The notes under the pieces are model-generated. The model worked only from the letters and a program-made list of their open reading frames with translations, searched no databases and was not told the DNA's origin. DNA of 64,000 nucleotides, taken from positions 744,001 through 808,000 of the forward strand of contig NZ_CP133160.1 of assembly GCF_030913365.1 (NCBI RefSeq), in the 5' to 3' direction. This stretch comes from Stenotrophomonas sp. 24(2023) (GTDB lineage Bacteria; Pseudomonadota; Gammaproteobacteria; Xanthomonadales; Xanthomonadaceae). The number at the start of each line of letters is the position of its first letter. Position 1 is the stretch's first letter. Positions 52,954 to 63,131 of this stretch are shown here, piece by piece. A program made the translations under genes and the position numbers.

Positions 52954-55900
52954 TCCCCAGCAGGTCGTACACGTTGCGCATCAGGTCCAGCTCCTGGTAA
53001 GGCTTGCCCAGGTAACGCTGGACGCCGATCTCGAAAGCGCGCTGGCGGTGCTTGTCGCCGCTGCGCGAGGTGATCATCACGATCGGGACCGCACGGAACC
53101 GGTCATCGGCACGCATCGCCGTGGCCAGCTCGTAGCCGTCCATGCGCGGCATCTCGATGTCCAGCAGCATCAGGTCCGGCACGCGTTCTTCCAGGTGCTC
53201 CAGGGCTTCGACGCCGTCGCGGGCCACGCTGACCTCGAAGTTGTGGCGTTCCAGGATGCGGCTGGTGACCTTGCGCATGGTCAGCGAGTCGTCCACCACC
53301 ATCACCAGCGGCACCTGCCGCTCCTGGCGGGGAGCGGTGATGGCCACCGGCGCCTGCGGGTTGGCCAGGTGGCGGCGCACCAGCGGGGCCACGTCGAGGA
53401 TGACCACCACCCGGCCATCGCCGGTGATGGTGGCACCGTAGATGCCGGGCACGGAGGCGATCTGCAGGCCCACCGGCTTGACCACGATTTCGCGGTTGCC
53501 CAGCACCTGGTCGATGGCCACGGCGGCACGCAGGTCGCCGGCACGCACCAGCAGCAGCGGCACCTGGGCCTGGCCATCGGCCCGTGCCGGTGCCTGCCCG
53601 ACCAGCGTGCCCAGGTCGTACAGGGTGTAGTCCTCGCCACCGTAGCGGTAGGTGCTGTCGGCGCTTTCAAAGCGCTCGCGCGACAAGCGGCCGATGCCGC
53701 TGACCGATGCCACGGGCACGGCAAAGGTGGTTTCGCCGATCTGCACGAACACCGCCTGGGTGACCGCCAGCGTCTGCGGCAGACGCAGGGTGAAGCGCAC
53801 GCCCTGCCCACGCACGGACTGGATGTCCACCGTGCCGCCCAGCTGGCGCACTTCATTGCGCACCACGTCCATGCCCACGCCGCGACCGGCCAGCTGGCTG
53901 ACCTGGTCAACGGTGGTGAAGCCGGAAGCGAAGATCAGGTTGTCCAGTTCCTGTTCGCCCGGCTGCGCATCCGGGGCCAGCAGGCCACGGTCGATGGCAC
54001 GGCGGCGGATCGCCTCGCGGTCCAGGCCGGCCCCGTCGTCAGCCACGTCCAGCACGATTTCCGAGCCTTCGCGGTGCAGGCGGATGGCGATCTCGCCTTC
54101 CTCCGGCTTGCCGGCGACGCGGCGCTGTTCGGGCACTTCCAGACCATGGGCCACCGAATTGCGCAGCATGTGCTCCAGCGGCGCGACCATGCGGTCGAGC
54201 ACGTTGCGGTCCAGTTCGCCGTGGGTGCCTTCCAGGGTCAGGTGGACCTGCTTGCCGGTATCCAGGCCGGCCTGGCGCACGACACGGCGCAGGCGCGGTA
54301 CCAGGCCGTCGAACGGCACCATGCGCGCGCGCATCAGGCCATCCTGCAGTTCCGAGCTCACGCGCGACTGCTGCTGCAGCAGGCCGTCGTACTGGCGCGA
54401 CAGGTCGTCCAGCACCGCCTGCAGGCCGCCAAGGTCGGCCGCCGATTCATTCAGCGCGCGGCTGAGCTGCTGCAGCGTGGAGAAGCGGTCCAGTTCCAGC
54501 GGATCGAACTTCTGGTCGGCATGGTCCTGTTCGCGCTGGTAGCGGGCGACGATCTGCGCCTCGGTTTCCAGGTCCAGGCGGCGCAGCTGGTCGCGCAGTC
54601 GCGCGTTGGTACGCTCCAGCTCGCCCATGGCGCCACGGAAGGCACCAAGCTGCTGTTCCAGGCGCGAGCGGTAGATCGCCACTTCACCGGCATGGTTGAC
54701 CAGGCGGTCGAGCAGATCGGCGCGCACGCGCACCTGTTCCTGCTGCGGCCGGGCCAGCGGATCGTCCTCGCTGCTGCCTTCGGCCGGCAGCGGGGCGGAC
54801 AACGGGGCCGACAGCGGGGCCGGCGCCGACGGGGCCACCGCAGCGGCATCGACCTCGGCAGCGGCCGGGGCAACGGTTCCGCTGTCACCACGCGTGCGCA
54901 GTTCGAAGGCCGTCACCAGATCCCCGGCGGCGGCCACCTGGCGGTGATCACCGGTACGGGTGAGCATCTGGTGCAGACGGTCGAAGCCGCGCTCCAGCAG
55001 GTGCACATCGCTGCGTTCGATATCGGTGCGGCCCGCCGCGACGGCTTCCAGCAGCGACTCGATGCCATGGCCCAGGTCGCCGATGGCGTTGATGCCGGCC
55101 ATGCGGGCACCGCCCTTGAGCGTGTGCAGGTCGCGCTGCAGGCCCGCCAGCACATCGCGGTCCTGCGGTGCGTTGCGCAGTTCGCTGATCAGCCCATCGC
55201 AGTGGTCGAGCAGATCCTTGCCTTCCTCCACGAAGATATCCACCAGCTCGCGGTCGAGCAGGGTGAAATCCAGCGCATCGGCCTCGTGGGCAGGCTCGGC
55301 CGCAACGGACACGGCCGCCGGTACCACCGGCGCGGCCTCGTCCACAGCCGGTTCGTCGGTGGTCGGGATGCCGCCTGGCGCCTGCTCCATTTCGAAGAAC
55401 GGGACCGGGGTACCGGCCGCAGCAGGCGACGCTGCAACAGCGTCTTCTCCAGCCTCCCCATGCACCGTGGCCGGGGGCGGCAGATCGATGCTCTCTCCTT
55501 CACCGACTGCCGCCGTCCCGCCCACGTCCGCTTCCTCGGCAAAGGCTTCCGCCTCGCCCGGCGCGCGTTCGCTGGCCTGCAGGCCCAGCACGGGCCATGG
55601 CCCCTGCCGATCCTGCTCCTGACCGGCATCCTCGATCACGTGCAGGCCTGCCGCCAGGGCAACCTCCAACGCAACCGGCTCACCAAAGGCCGGCACAGCC
55701 TCTTCATCGTGAAGGCTGTCCGCGTCGCTGTCGAGAGCGGCCAGGTCATCGTCTCCGGCATCGACCGCATTCAGCAGGCTGTCCTCGACAGCCACCGCGA
55801 CCGGCCCGGCCAGTTCATCTTCATCCCAGACAGGCAGCTCGTGCTCGCCGACCGGCAGCACATCGGCATCCAGGAATGCAGACAGGTCATCCGCTCCGGT

Positions 55901-58900
55901 CAGGGCGACATCCGGCGCCTCCACTGCCGGCGCTTCCGCCGTGCCTTCTTCACTGTTCCCAACGACCTCGGCCGCCGGGGCCGCGACAGGCTCCGCTGCC
56001 GGCAGCGTCTGCGCGAGATCGAAGTAACGCGACAGATCATCACTGGCAGTCAGCTCAGCGCGTTCCGGCACCGCCACCGGCTCGGCCAGCGCGGTGTCGG
56101 CACCGGCCCGCAGCGGCTCCCGCATGTCCTGGGGCGGCACGGCCTCCTCAATGGCCAGCGGCGCCGGCGCGGCGTCATCGACCCCGGCCGACGGCACGAC
56201 GTCCTCTTCCGCGGCGATCGCGGCGGAAGCGTCATCCTGCACGTCATGCGGCTCGTCGCCCGCCACCGCATCGGACAGATCGTCGCCGTCATCCAGCGCG
56301 ATGCCCATGGCCGGCCACTGTGCCTCCGGCAACTGCGCGGCCAGTGCCCGCAGGCGCTGCGCCAGCGGCTCCTGCAGCGCGATGCGCGGCTGCTCGGCCT
56401 GCAGGGCCCGCATGGTAGCGGCAATCGCCCGGGCCGTGTCGGCCAGCGCATCCACCGCTTCCGGCGCGGGTACGACGTCAGCCGCCAGGGCCCGCTTGAT
56501 GTACGACTCGGCGCCACCGGTGACGGCCGTGATTTCCGGCACGTCGGTCATCGCGAACGCACCGTTCATGGTGTGCACGGCGCGCAGCAGTGCATCGCTG
56601 ACCGGCTGTGGCGCCTGCTGTGCCGACTGCAGCCAGGCCTGCAGCGTGGCCTGGTGGGTGTCCACTTCGGCCTCGAGGATCTCCAGCAGCACGCTGTCGA
56701 TGTTGGCAGGCGTTCCTTCCGGGGCGGCCGGCAGGTCCGCCTCCGGCATCGCGATGGCCGCCGGCGGCGGTACTGCGTCCACGGCAGGCGCGGCGGGCGG
56801 TGCGGCCGATGCCAAGGCGACGTAGAAGGTTTCCTCGCCGCCGGCCACGCGGTCGGCAATGGCCTGCATCGCCTGCAGGTCCATCGTCACCCGCTGGCCG
56901 TGGCGCAGCGCCGCGTTGAGCTGGGGCAGTGCCTGGTGGGCCTGGTCGACCATCGCCACCACTGCCGGGCTGGCCGGCCGGCTGCCGTCGAGCACGCGGT
57001 TGAGCATGCCCTCGATCTTCCAGGCGAACTCACCCAGCGTACGCGCGCCAACCAGGCGGCCGCTGCCCTTGAGCGTGTGGAACACGCGGCGGATCGGCCG
57101 CAGCCGGTCCACGCTGTCCGGCTGGGCACGCCAGGCCGGCAACAACGTCGCCAGGTTGCCCAGTTCATCATCGAACTCTTCCAGGAACACCTCGCGGATG
57201 TCCTGGTCGATGTTCTCGGCATCATCCTCGAACCCCGCCTCGATGCCCGGCGCAGCCGCTGCCACCTGCCCGGCGTCGGCCAGCGGTGCGGGCGCGTGCG
57301 GATTGAAATCCGCCGCGGCCGCGCTGAGATCGGCCAGGAACGCGGCATCTTCATCGCTGAAGGAAATCGGCGTGATCGCCGCATCGACCACCGAACCGGA
57401 CACGGTCGGGGCCATGGCCGGCAGCGCGGCAGCGGCCTGCCCGGGGTCGGCATCAGCATCGGCATCGTCAGCCGCCGCGGCGTCGCTGGCCGTCAGGCCG
57501 GCACCGGCCGGGCCGTCGTGCAGCGGCGGGGCATGGTCGTCGGCCTGCAGCACCCAGTGCGCGGTGGCGTCATCGTCAGGCAGCGGCGGCAGCGTTTCCA
57601 TCGCCTCCAGCGACAGCACGTCATCGGCGTTGTCCAGCGCTGCACTGTCGAAGTGGAAGGTCACCGTCTCCTCGGCCAGCGCCGGCAGCGCGTGTTCGGC
57701 GGCAACCGGGTCAAACGCCAGGGGCGACGGTGTGGCCACGGTGCTGCTCTCACCGGTCGCATCGGCCGGCACGTCGGCATCGGCCATCGGCGGCCTGTCC
57801 GCATCAAGCTGCCAATGCGCCACCGGCGTGGCCGGCACATCGGCCAGCGCGACAGCCGGCTCGACCAGGTCATAGCCGACCACGTCCCACAGGGGCACGT
57901 CCGGCACCGGAGCGGTGGTCGCGGCGAACACCAGCGGCGCGGCGGCCGGGGCGGCCGGCGGTGCGTCAGGCAACGGATCGAAGGTGACATCGGGCAGCGG
58001 TGCCCGCACCGAGCCCGGTGCCGGCCCGGCCGGGGTTACCTCGACGGCCAGCGCGGCGGGCTCGACCGTGAACGGTACCGGCACGATGGTTTCGGCCACG
58101 ACCGGCGCGATGCCTTCGTCCAGCGCGGAGGCCATGGCCACGGCGCTGGAATCCTCCAGCGGCGGCAGCGGCCAGTAACGCAGGCTTTCCAGGCTGCTGC
58201 GGGTGATGTCCAGGATGTCTTCGCGCCCCGGGCGTCGGTCGCGCAGGGCTTCCAGGTAATACTCCAGGCTGGCCATGGCATCGGCCAGCGTGTCCAGCTG
58301 GCGGCCGCTGGGCACGCGCTGGCGCCCGACCAGTTCGGTGGCGATGTAGCGCTGCACGCCGATCAGGTAATCGGCAGCGGTGCCCAGATCGAGCATGCGC
58401 AGCGCGCCGGCGACCTCGCCGACCAGGCGGGGTACGTCCTGCAGTTCGGCGTGGTTCCAGCTGGTTTCGATGAAGGCAACGAAATGCTCGCGGGCTGCCG
58501 CGAAGTTGGCGATGGCCTCATGGGCCAGCACTTCCACGGTGCGGCGGCTTTCCACCACGCTGGGATCATCCTCGCCACTGCCACCGGCGCCCAGATGGGC
58601 GACCTGGTCGTCCAGCGATGCATCGACGTAGAGCAGCGCACCGGCGATGTCCAGCAGCAGCCCTTCGTCGATGGCGTGTTCACCCTTGACCACCGCCTGC
58701 AGGGCATCGCGCTGCTGCACCACCACGTTGCGCGCCACGCCCAGGCCCATCATGCCCAGGGTATCGGCAACGGCATTGAGCTCCTGCGCCTGCACATGCA
58801 GCTGTTCCGGGGCCGCGCCCGTCCGCAGGTGCAGGTCCAGGGCGTCCTTGATGCGCAGCAGTTCTTCCTTCACTGCACTGCCGACCGTGTCGAGCAGTTC

Positions 58901-59404
58901 GCGGTTGCGCCCGCTCAGGCTGCCACGGGCATGGTCCAGCTCCGCTTCGCTGGCGCTGGCGCTGTCCGGGGCGAAGGCGAACAGCACGCTTTCGTTGATG
59001 CCCGGTGCACCGCGCGCGGCGCGGATGTCGTTGAGCAGCGGCAGCAGTACGATCGGGATGTCGCGATGGCCGTTCTGCAGGCGCTCCAGGTAATCGGGCA
59101 GCAGCACGCTGCCGCGCATCAGCGTGGCGCAGGCCTCATCACGGTCAGGCACGTCACCGGCACCGACCGCATGGGCCAGCTGCTCCAGTTCTTCGGCCAC
59201 CATCGCCGGGGCGTACAGTTCGACCATGCGCAGGGTGCCCTGCACCTGGTGCAGGTAGCCGGCGCACAGGCGCATGCGGCTGCCATCGGCCGGATCTTCG
59301 GCGAAATACTCGACCTCGTTGCGCGCCTGGCGCAGGGTCTCGTCCAGCTCGGGCTTGACCCAGCCCAGCGCGGCATGGCTCATCGCATCGCGCAGGCTGT
59401 TCAT
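52934..59404 (-). CDS. chpA: Hybrid chemotaxis kinase ChpA/PilL
   Basis: A 2,156-residue CheA-like kinase that relays signals to PilG and PilH to control type IV pilus extension and retraction. The N-terminal 500 residues are helical HPt-like modules without clear phosphohistidines, followed by an acidic, Ala/Pro-rich linker. HPt histidines that I can read are H776 (HTLKGSG), H944 (HTMNG) and H1427 (HTLKGGA). Then come the dimerisation and ATPase regions (HMLRNSVAHGLEVPEQRR near 1745), a CheW-like domain and a C-terminal receiver with D2082 in LLDIEMPRMDGYE. Pseudomonas ChpA is similar in size (about 2,470) with more phosphorylatable Xpt domains. The start at 59404 is set by the conserved N-terminal helix. 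Confidence 0.95.
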   Translation of the reverse strand: MNSLRDAMSHAALGWVKPELDETLRQARNEVEYFAEDPADGSRMRLCAGYLHQVQGTLRMVELYAPAMVAEELEQLAHAVGAGDVPDRDEACATLMRGSVLLPDYLERLQNGHRDIPIVLLPLLNDIRAARGAPGINESVLFAFAPDSASASEAELDHARGSLSGRNRELLDTVGSAVKEELLRIKDALDLHLRTGAAPEQLHVQAQELNAVADTLGMMGLGVARNVVVQQRDALQAVVKGEHAIDEGLLLDIAGALLYVDASLDDQVAHLGAGGSGEDDPSVVESRRTVEVLAHEAIANFAAAREHFVAFIETSWNHAELQDVPRLVGEVAGALRMLDLGTAADYLIGVQRYIATELVGRQRVPSGRQLDTLADAMASLEYYLEALRDRRPGREDILDITRSSLESLRYWPLPPLEDSSAVAMASALDEGIAPVVAETIVPVPFTVEPAALAVEVTPAGPAPGSVRAPLPDVTFDPLPDAPPAAPAAAPLVFAATTAPVPDVPLWDVVGYDLVEPAVALADVPATPVAHWQLDADRPPMADADVPADATGESSTVATPSPLAFDPVAAEHALPALAEETVTFHFDSAALDNADDVLSLEAMETLPPLPDDDATAHWVLQADDHAPPLHDGPAGAGLTASDAAAADDADADADPGQAAAALPAMAPTVSGSVVDAAITPISFSDEDAAFLADLSAAAADFNPHAPAPLADAGQVAAAAPGIEAGFEDDAENIDQDIREVFLEEFDDELGNLATLLPAWRAQPDSVDRLRPIRRVFHTLKGSGRLVGARTLGEFAWKIEGMLNRVLDGSRPASPAVVAMVDQAHQALPQLNAALRHGQRVTMDLQAMQAIADRVAGGEETFYVALASAAPPAAPAVDAVPPPAAIAMPEADLPAAPEGTPANIDSVLLEILEAEVDTHQATLQAWLQSAQQAPQPVSDALLRAVHTMNGAFAMTDVPEITAVTGGAESYIKRALAADVVPAPEAVDALADTARAIAATMRALQAEQPRIALQEPLAQRLRALAAQLPEAQWPAMGIALDDGDDLSDAVAGDEPHDVQDDASAAIAAEEDVVPSAGVDDAAPAPLAIEEAVPPQDMREPLRAGADTALAEPVAVPERAELTASDDLSRYFDLAQTLPAAEPVAAPAAEVVGNSEEGTAEAPAVEAPDVALTGADDLSAFLDADVLPVGEHELPVWDEDELAGPVAVAVEDSLLNAVDAGDDDLAALDSDADSLHDEEAVPAFGEPVALEVALAAGLHVIEDAGQEQDRQGPWPVLGLQASERAPGEAEAFAEEADVGGTAAVGEGESIDLPPPATVHGEAGEDAVAASPAAAGTPVPFFEMEQAPGGIPTTDEPAVDEAAPVVPAAVSVAAEPAHEADALDFTLLDRELVDIFVEEGKDLLDHCDGLISELRNAPQDRDVLAGLQRDLHTLKGGARMAGINAIGDLGHGIESLLEAVAAGRTDIERSDVHLLERGFDRLHQMLTRTGDHRQVAAAGDLVTAFELRTRGDSGTVAPAAAEVDAAAVAPSAPAPLSAPLSAPLPAEGSSEDDPLARPQQEQVRVRADLLDRLVNHAGEVAIYRSRLEQQLGAFRGAMGELERTNARLRDQLRRLDLETEAQIVARYQREQDHADQKFDPLELDRFSTLQQLSRALNESAADLGGLQAVLDDLSRQYDGLLQQQSRVSSELQDGLMRARMVPFDGLVPRLRRVVRQAGLDTGKQVHLTLEGTHGELDRNVLDRMVAPLEHMLRNSVAHGLEVPEQRRVAGKPEEGEIAIRLHREGSEIVLDVADDGAGLDREAIRRRAIDRGLLAPDAQPGEQELDNLIFASGFTTVDQVSQLAGRGVGMDVVRNEVRQLGGTVDIQSVRGQGVRFTLRLPQTLAVTQAVFVQIGETTFAVPVASVSGIGRLSRERFESADSTYRYGGEDYTLYDLGTLVGQAPARADGQAQVPLLLVRAGDLRAAVAIDQVLGNREIVVKPVGLQIASVPGIYGATITGDGRVVVILDVAPLVRRHLANPQAPVAITAPRQERQVPLVMVVDDSLTMRKVTSRILERHNFEVSVARDGVEALEHLEERVPDLMLLDIEMPRMDGYELATAMRADDRFRAVPIVMITSRSGDKHRQRAFEIGVQRYLGKPYQELDLMRNVYDLLGIARVRE

Positions 59405-59504
59405 GGCTGTGCTCCGGTCGCCGCCGCGCGATGGTCGCGCCGGCCCTGGCGTTGGAAGTGGGAATGCTTCATCGGCTGGTTCCTTGCTCTCCGCCCTGCC
59501 CTGT

Positions 59505-61541
59505 TCACGCCGGCAGCTTGAAGTCGGCGACCGAACGGCGCAGGTCGGCCGCCAGCTGCGCCAGATGGCCGATCGATTCGGCGGTCTGCCCCGCACCCTG
59601 CGAGGTCTGGCCGGTGATCTGGCGGATCACGCCCATCGTGCGGGTGATGTCCGACGCGGCCGCGGACTGCTGCTGGGCGGCGATGGAGATGTTCTTGATG
59701 AGGGTGTTCAGCGCGTTGGACACGCGCTCGATCTCGGTCAGTGCGGTACCGGCGTCCTCGGCCAGGCGTGCGCCGGACACCACTTCGGAGGTGGTCTGCT
59801 CCATCGAGGTGACCGCTTCGTTGGTGTCGGCCTGGATGGCCTGTACCAGGCCTTCGATGCGTCGGGTCGCGCCGGAGGTGCGTTCTGCCAGGCGCTGCAC
59901 TTCGTCGGCCACCACGGCGAAACCACGGCCGGCCTCGCCGGCCGAGGCTGCCTGCACGGCGGCGTTCAGTGCCAGGATGTTGGTCTGCTCGGAAATGTCG
60001 TTGATCAGTTCCACGATCGAACCGATTTCCTGGGAGGACTCGCCCAGCCGCTTGATGCGCTTGGAGGTTTCCTGGATCTGGTCGCGGATCTGGTCCATGC
60101 CCTGGATGGTCTCGCGCACCACGCCGGCACCCTCGGCGGCGATCACCACCGAGCGCTGCGCCACGTCGGCCGACTCGGCCGAGTTGCGCGACACCTGTTC
60201 GATGCTGGCCGCGATTTCACCGATACGGTCCGAGGCCGAGGTGATCTGGTTGGCCTGGTGGCCGGCCGCTTCCGCCAGCTGCATGGCGGTGGCCTGGGTT
60301 TCCTGGGTCGACACGGCCACCTTGGCCGAGGTGTCGTTGATGGTGGTCACCAGGTGGCGCAGTTCGTCCACGGCGTAGTTGATCGCGTCGGCGATGGCGC
60401 CGGTCATGTCCTCGGTCACCGAGGCCTTCACCGTCAGGTCGCCCTCGCCCAGCGAGGAAATTTCATCCAGCAGCCGCATGATCGCCTGCTGGTTGCGGCT
60501 GTTGAACTCCACCTGGGTCTGGTAGCGCAGTTCCTGTTCGCGCGAACGGCTGCGCACCGAAATGGTGACGAAGCCGATGATGGCCACCAGCGAGAGCGCG
60601 CCGGAGGCCACGCCGATCCAGAAATTCGGGAACAGGCGGGTGTCGCTGACCGAACCGAAGGACGAGAACGCCTGGAACAGCCCACGGCTGTCACGCAGCA
60701 TGTCGCTGGAGCCGGCAGCCAGGCTGCTGGCGGCGGCCTGCGCGGCGAACAGCTGGCGCGAACTGGCCAGGATGGCATCCGCATCGCGCTTCATGGTGTC
60801 CCACTGCGCCTGCGACTTTTCCAGCTGCGCCACGGCGGCCGGCCCGCGCACGGCGGTGATACCCAGTTCTTCGTTGCCGTTGCGCAGGCCGTCAAGCACC
60901 TGCGAGAACACGGTGATGTCGCGTGCCAGTGCATCGCCGGCCATTGCCGCGCCACTGCCACCGGCGCGCATTTCGGTCACGCGGCGGGCCATCGAACCGG
61001 CCACCACCACCTGCTGCAGGGCGCTGTAGACCTGCGCGGAGGTCGCGCCGGACGCACTCATCGCGCGCACCAGCTCGTTCAGCTGGGCCTGCAGGCCCGG
61101 TACCGCACCGGTGAAGTTGTTGGCATTGCCGGCCAGCGCCAGCACCGCCGGTTCGCTGGCCACCAGCTGGCCGGCCTGCTTGCCCAGCGGCGCCCAGGTA
61201 TCGGCCAGGGTCCGGATCGCGCCGGACACCCCCGGCTCGCTGCCATAGCGGCCCTGCAGGCTGGAAACGTGTTCCTCGACGTCGTTGCGGGTGGCCTTGA
61301 AGGCGGTGAACGCCGGCGCGTTGCCGGCCACCGCGTCACGCCCCTGGTTGGCCAGCTGCTGGGAAAGCACCTGCAGCTCGGCGGCCTTGGAGCCGGCATC
61401 GGCCAGGCGGCTGCCCTGCCAGGTGGCCACGCCGGTGTTGAGGCCGAACACGATCATCGACAACAGCAGCAGGGCCAGCCAGGCGTTGGTGCCGCCCATG
61501 CGCAGCTTGCCGGGCTTGGTGGCGTCCGAAGCAGTACTCAT
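59505..61541 (-). CDS. pilJ: Twitching-motility chemoreceptor PilJ
   Basis: A 678-residue methyl-accepting chemotaxis protein. TM1 is about 20-40, a periplasmic PilJ-type domain follows to 300, TM2 is about 305-330, and a HAMP-like region is followed by the signalling hairpin at about 517-552 (EQTNILALNAAVQAASAGEAGRGFAVVADEVQRL). This is the receptor of the Pil-Chp system. It sits directly between pilI and chpA. Confidence 0.95.
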   Translation of the reverse strand: MSTASDATKPGKLRMGGTNAWLALLLLSMIVFGLNTGVATWQGSRLADAGSKAAELQVLSQQLANQGRDAVAGNAPAFTAFKATRNDVEEHVSSLQGRYGSEPGVSGAIRTLADTWAPLGKQAGQLVASEPAVLALAGNANNFTGAVPGLQAQLNELVRAMSASGATSAQVYSALQQVVVAGSMARRVTEMRAGGSGAAMAGDALARDITVFSQVLDGLRNGNEELGITAVRGPAAVAQLEKSQAQWDTMKRDADAILASSRQLFAAQAAASSLAAGSSDMLRDSRGLFQAFSSFGSVSDTRLFPNFWIGVASGALSLVAIIGFVTISVRSRSREQELRYQTQVEFNSRNQQAIMRLLDEISSLGEGDLTVKASVTEDMTGAIADAINYAVDELRHLVTTINDTSAKVAVSTQETQATAMQLAEAAGHQANQITSASDRIGEIAASIEQVSRNSAESADVAQRSVVIAAEGAGVVRETIQGMDQIRDQIQETSKRIKRLGESSQEIGSIVELINDISEQTNILALNAAVQAASAGEAGRGFAVVADEVQRLAERTSGATRRIEGLVQAIQADTNEAVTSMEQTTSEVVSGARLAEDAGTALTEIERVSNALNTLIKNISIAAQQQSAAASDITRTMGVIRQITGQTSQGAGQTAESIGHLAQLAADLRRSVADFKLPA

Positions 61542-61581
61542 CGTTCAACCTCGATTTCGATGCAGGTGGCGGGGCGCGGCG

Positions 61582-62112
61582 TCAGGCCGCGGCTTGCCGG
61601 AATTCAGGAGTGCGCGACAGCAACGACAGCGAGAACACGCCCCAGTCGTGGCCATCGGCATGGAAGGCACGGTCGACGAAGTGGCCATAGCGGCCCTCCG
61701 CCAACGCGCCGGGGGCGGCCTGCTGCGCGGCGTCGAAGCTGCGCTGGCCGTACAGTTCGTCGATGGTCAGGGCGACATCGCCGCCGGCCTGGCGCATCAG
61801 CAGCACGCGCTGGCCTTCCTGGGCCACGGTGCGTTCGCCTTCCAGGAACAGCTTCAGGTCCACCACCGGGAACAGGTTGCCGCGCAGGTTGCCCACCCCC
61901 AGCAGCCAGGGCTGCGCGCAGGGCACCGGCGTGACCGGCGGCATCGGCACGATTTCCACGACCTCGCGGAAATCGGACACCAGCCGGCGCTGGCCGACAC
62001 GGTAGCCCACGCCACGCCACAGGTCCTGCGCGAAGTGCCGCTCCGGCAGCGGCACGGCATGGGCCAGGCTGCGCCGTTCGTAGGCTTCAAGGATGTCGAA
62101 GGGCGAGCGCAT
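61582..62112 (-). CDS. pilI: CheW-like adaptor PilI
   Basis: A 176-residue CheW protein coupling PilJ to ChpA. WRGVGYRVGQRRLVSDFREVVEIVPM and LLGVGNLRGNLFPVVDLKLFLEG are the two CheW signature strands. It begins directly after pilH without spacing. Confidence 0.94.
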   Translation of the reverse strand: MRSPFDILEAYERRSLAHAVPLPERHFAQDLWRGVGYRVGQRRLVSDFREVVEIVPMPPVTPVPCAQPWLLGVGNLRGNLFPVVDLKLFLEGERTVAQEGQRVLLMRQAGGDVALTIDELYGQRSFDAAQQAAPGALAEGRYGHFVDRAFHADGHDWGVFSLSLLSRTPEFRQAAA

Positions 62113-62475
62113 TCAGGCCACCAGTTCGTTGATGCGCGCGATCAGGTCTTCCTCGCGCGGCGGCTTGACGATGTAATCGGCGGCCCCCTGCCGCAGCCCC
62201 CAGGCACGGTCGGTTTCCATCGCCTTGGTACTGACGATGATGACCGGGATGTGCCGGGTGGCGGCATCACGCGCCATCGCGCGGGTGGCCTGGAAGCCGC
62301 TCATGCCCGGCAGCACCACATCCATCAGCACCAGCTGCGGTGCCTGGTCGCGGACCAGCTGCAGGCCATCTTCGGCGTTGTCCGCTTCCAGTACCTCGTG
62401 GCCGGCACGGCGCAGCCACTGGGTGAACACCGCGCGGTCGGTCGGTGAATCCTCGATCAGAACGATACGAGCCAT
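62113..62475 (-). CDS. pilH: Response regulator PilH
   Basis: A 120-residue single-domain receiver. Acidic pocket E8-D9, phospho-acceptor D52 (LVLMDVVLPGMSG), switch residues T83/K84 and K104 in VKPP. In the family PilH opposes PilG and favours pilus retraction. The stop abuts the pilI start. Confidence 0.95.
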   Translation of the reverse strand: MARIVLIEDSPTDRAVFTQWLRRAGHEVLEADNAEDGLQLVRDQAPQLVLMDVVLPGMSGFQATRAMARDAATRHIPVIIVSTKAMETDRAWGLRQGAADYIVKPPREEDLIARINELVA

Positions 62476-62493
62476 GGTGCCTTCCCCCCCTGG

Positions 62494-62895
62494 TCAGGCG
62501 TTGACGTATGTGCGGATGGCACCCAGCAGTTCTTCACGCGTGAAAGGCTTGGTCAGGTACTGCTCCGAGCCGACGATGCGACCACGCGCCTTGTCGAACA
62601 GGCCGTCCTTGGAGGACAGCATGATCACCGGGGTCGACTTGAACAGCTGGTTGCCCTTGATCAGCGCACAGGTCTGGTAGCCATCCAGGCGCGGCATCAT
62701 GATGTCCACGAAGATGATCTGTGGCTGCTGGTCGGCGATCTTGGCCAGGGCCTCGAAACCGTCGGTCGCGGTCACCACTTCACAGCCTTCGCGCTTGAGC
62801 AGTGTTTCCGCAGTCCTGCGGATGGTCTTCGAATCATCGATGACCATCACCCGGAGGCCTGCGAGTTCCCCGCCCGCAGTCGTGTTTTCAGTCAT
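62494..62895 (-). CDS. pilG: Response regulator PilG
   Basis: A 133-residue single-domain receiver. D20/D21 acidic pair, D64 as phospho-acceptor (FVDIMMPRLDGYQ) and K116 in LTKPF. A short N-terminal tail precedes the Rossmann core. First gene of the pilG-pilH-pilI-pilJ-chpA-chpB-chpC run and divergent from gshB, as in Pseudomonas. ATG at 62895 gives the normal length. Confidence 0.95.
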   Translation of the reverse strand: MTENTTAGGELAGLRVMVIDDSKTIRRTAETLLKREGCEVVTATDGFEALAKIADQQPQIIFVDIMMPRLDGYQTCALIKGNQLFKSTPVIMLSSKDGLFDKARGRIVGSEQYLTKPFTREELLGAIRTYVNA

Positions 62896-62948
62896 TGCCT
62901 TTCCCCAAGCGCGCGGCACGTCATGGCGGGTGCCGCTGCGAAAGCGTA

Positions 62949-62978
62949 TCTATATCGCACTTGCTTGTCCCCCTTCAA
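62949..62978 (-). promoter_or_regulatory. Promoter of the Pil-Chp operon
   Basis: TTGAAG (62978-62973) and TATAGA (62954-62949) are separated by 18 bp, 54 nt before the pilG start. Confidence 0.6.
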
Positions 62979-63131
62979 GGCCATGCCATGGGCCGGGCCG
63001 GGCCGGCGGCTGAACGTGACCGGTTTCGCACTGCGTGCGCAGCCCGGCGGCGGACGCAGCGTTGCACCGCCCGGGCAGGCAGGCACCCGGCAATGCCGCT
63101 ACCATCATCGCCTTGCCTGACAGGTGCGACC

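Noticed and set aside
52454..59521. A 2,355-codon open frame opposite chpA
   Set aside because: Same reason: low-information composition, and the minus strand carries HPt, ATPase and receiver motifs.
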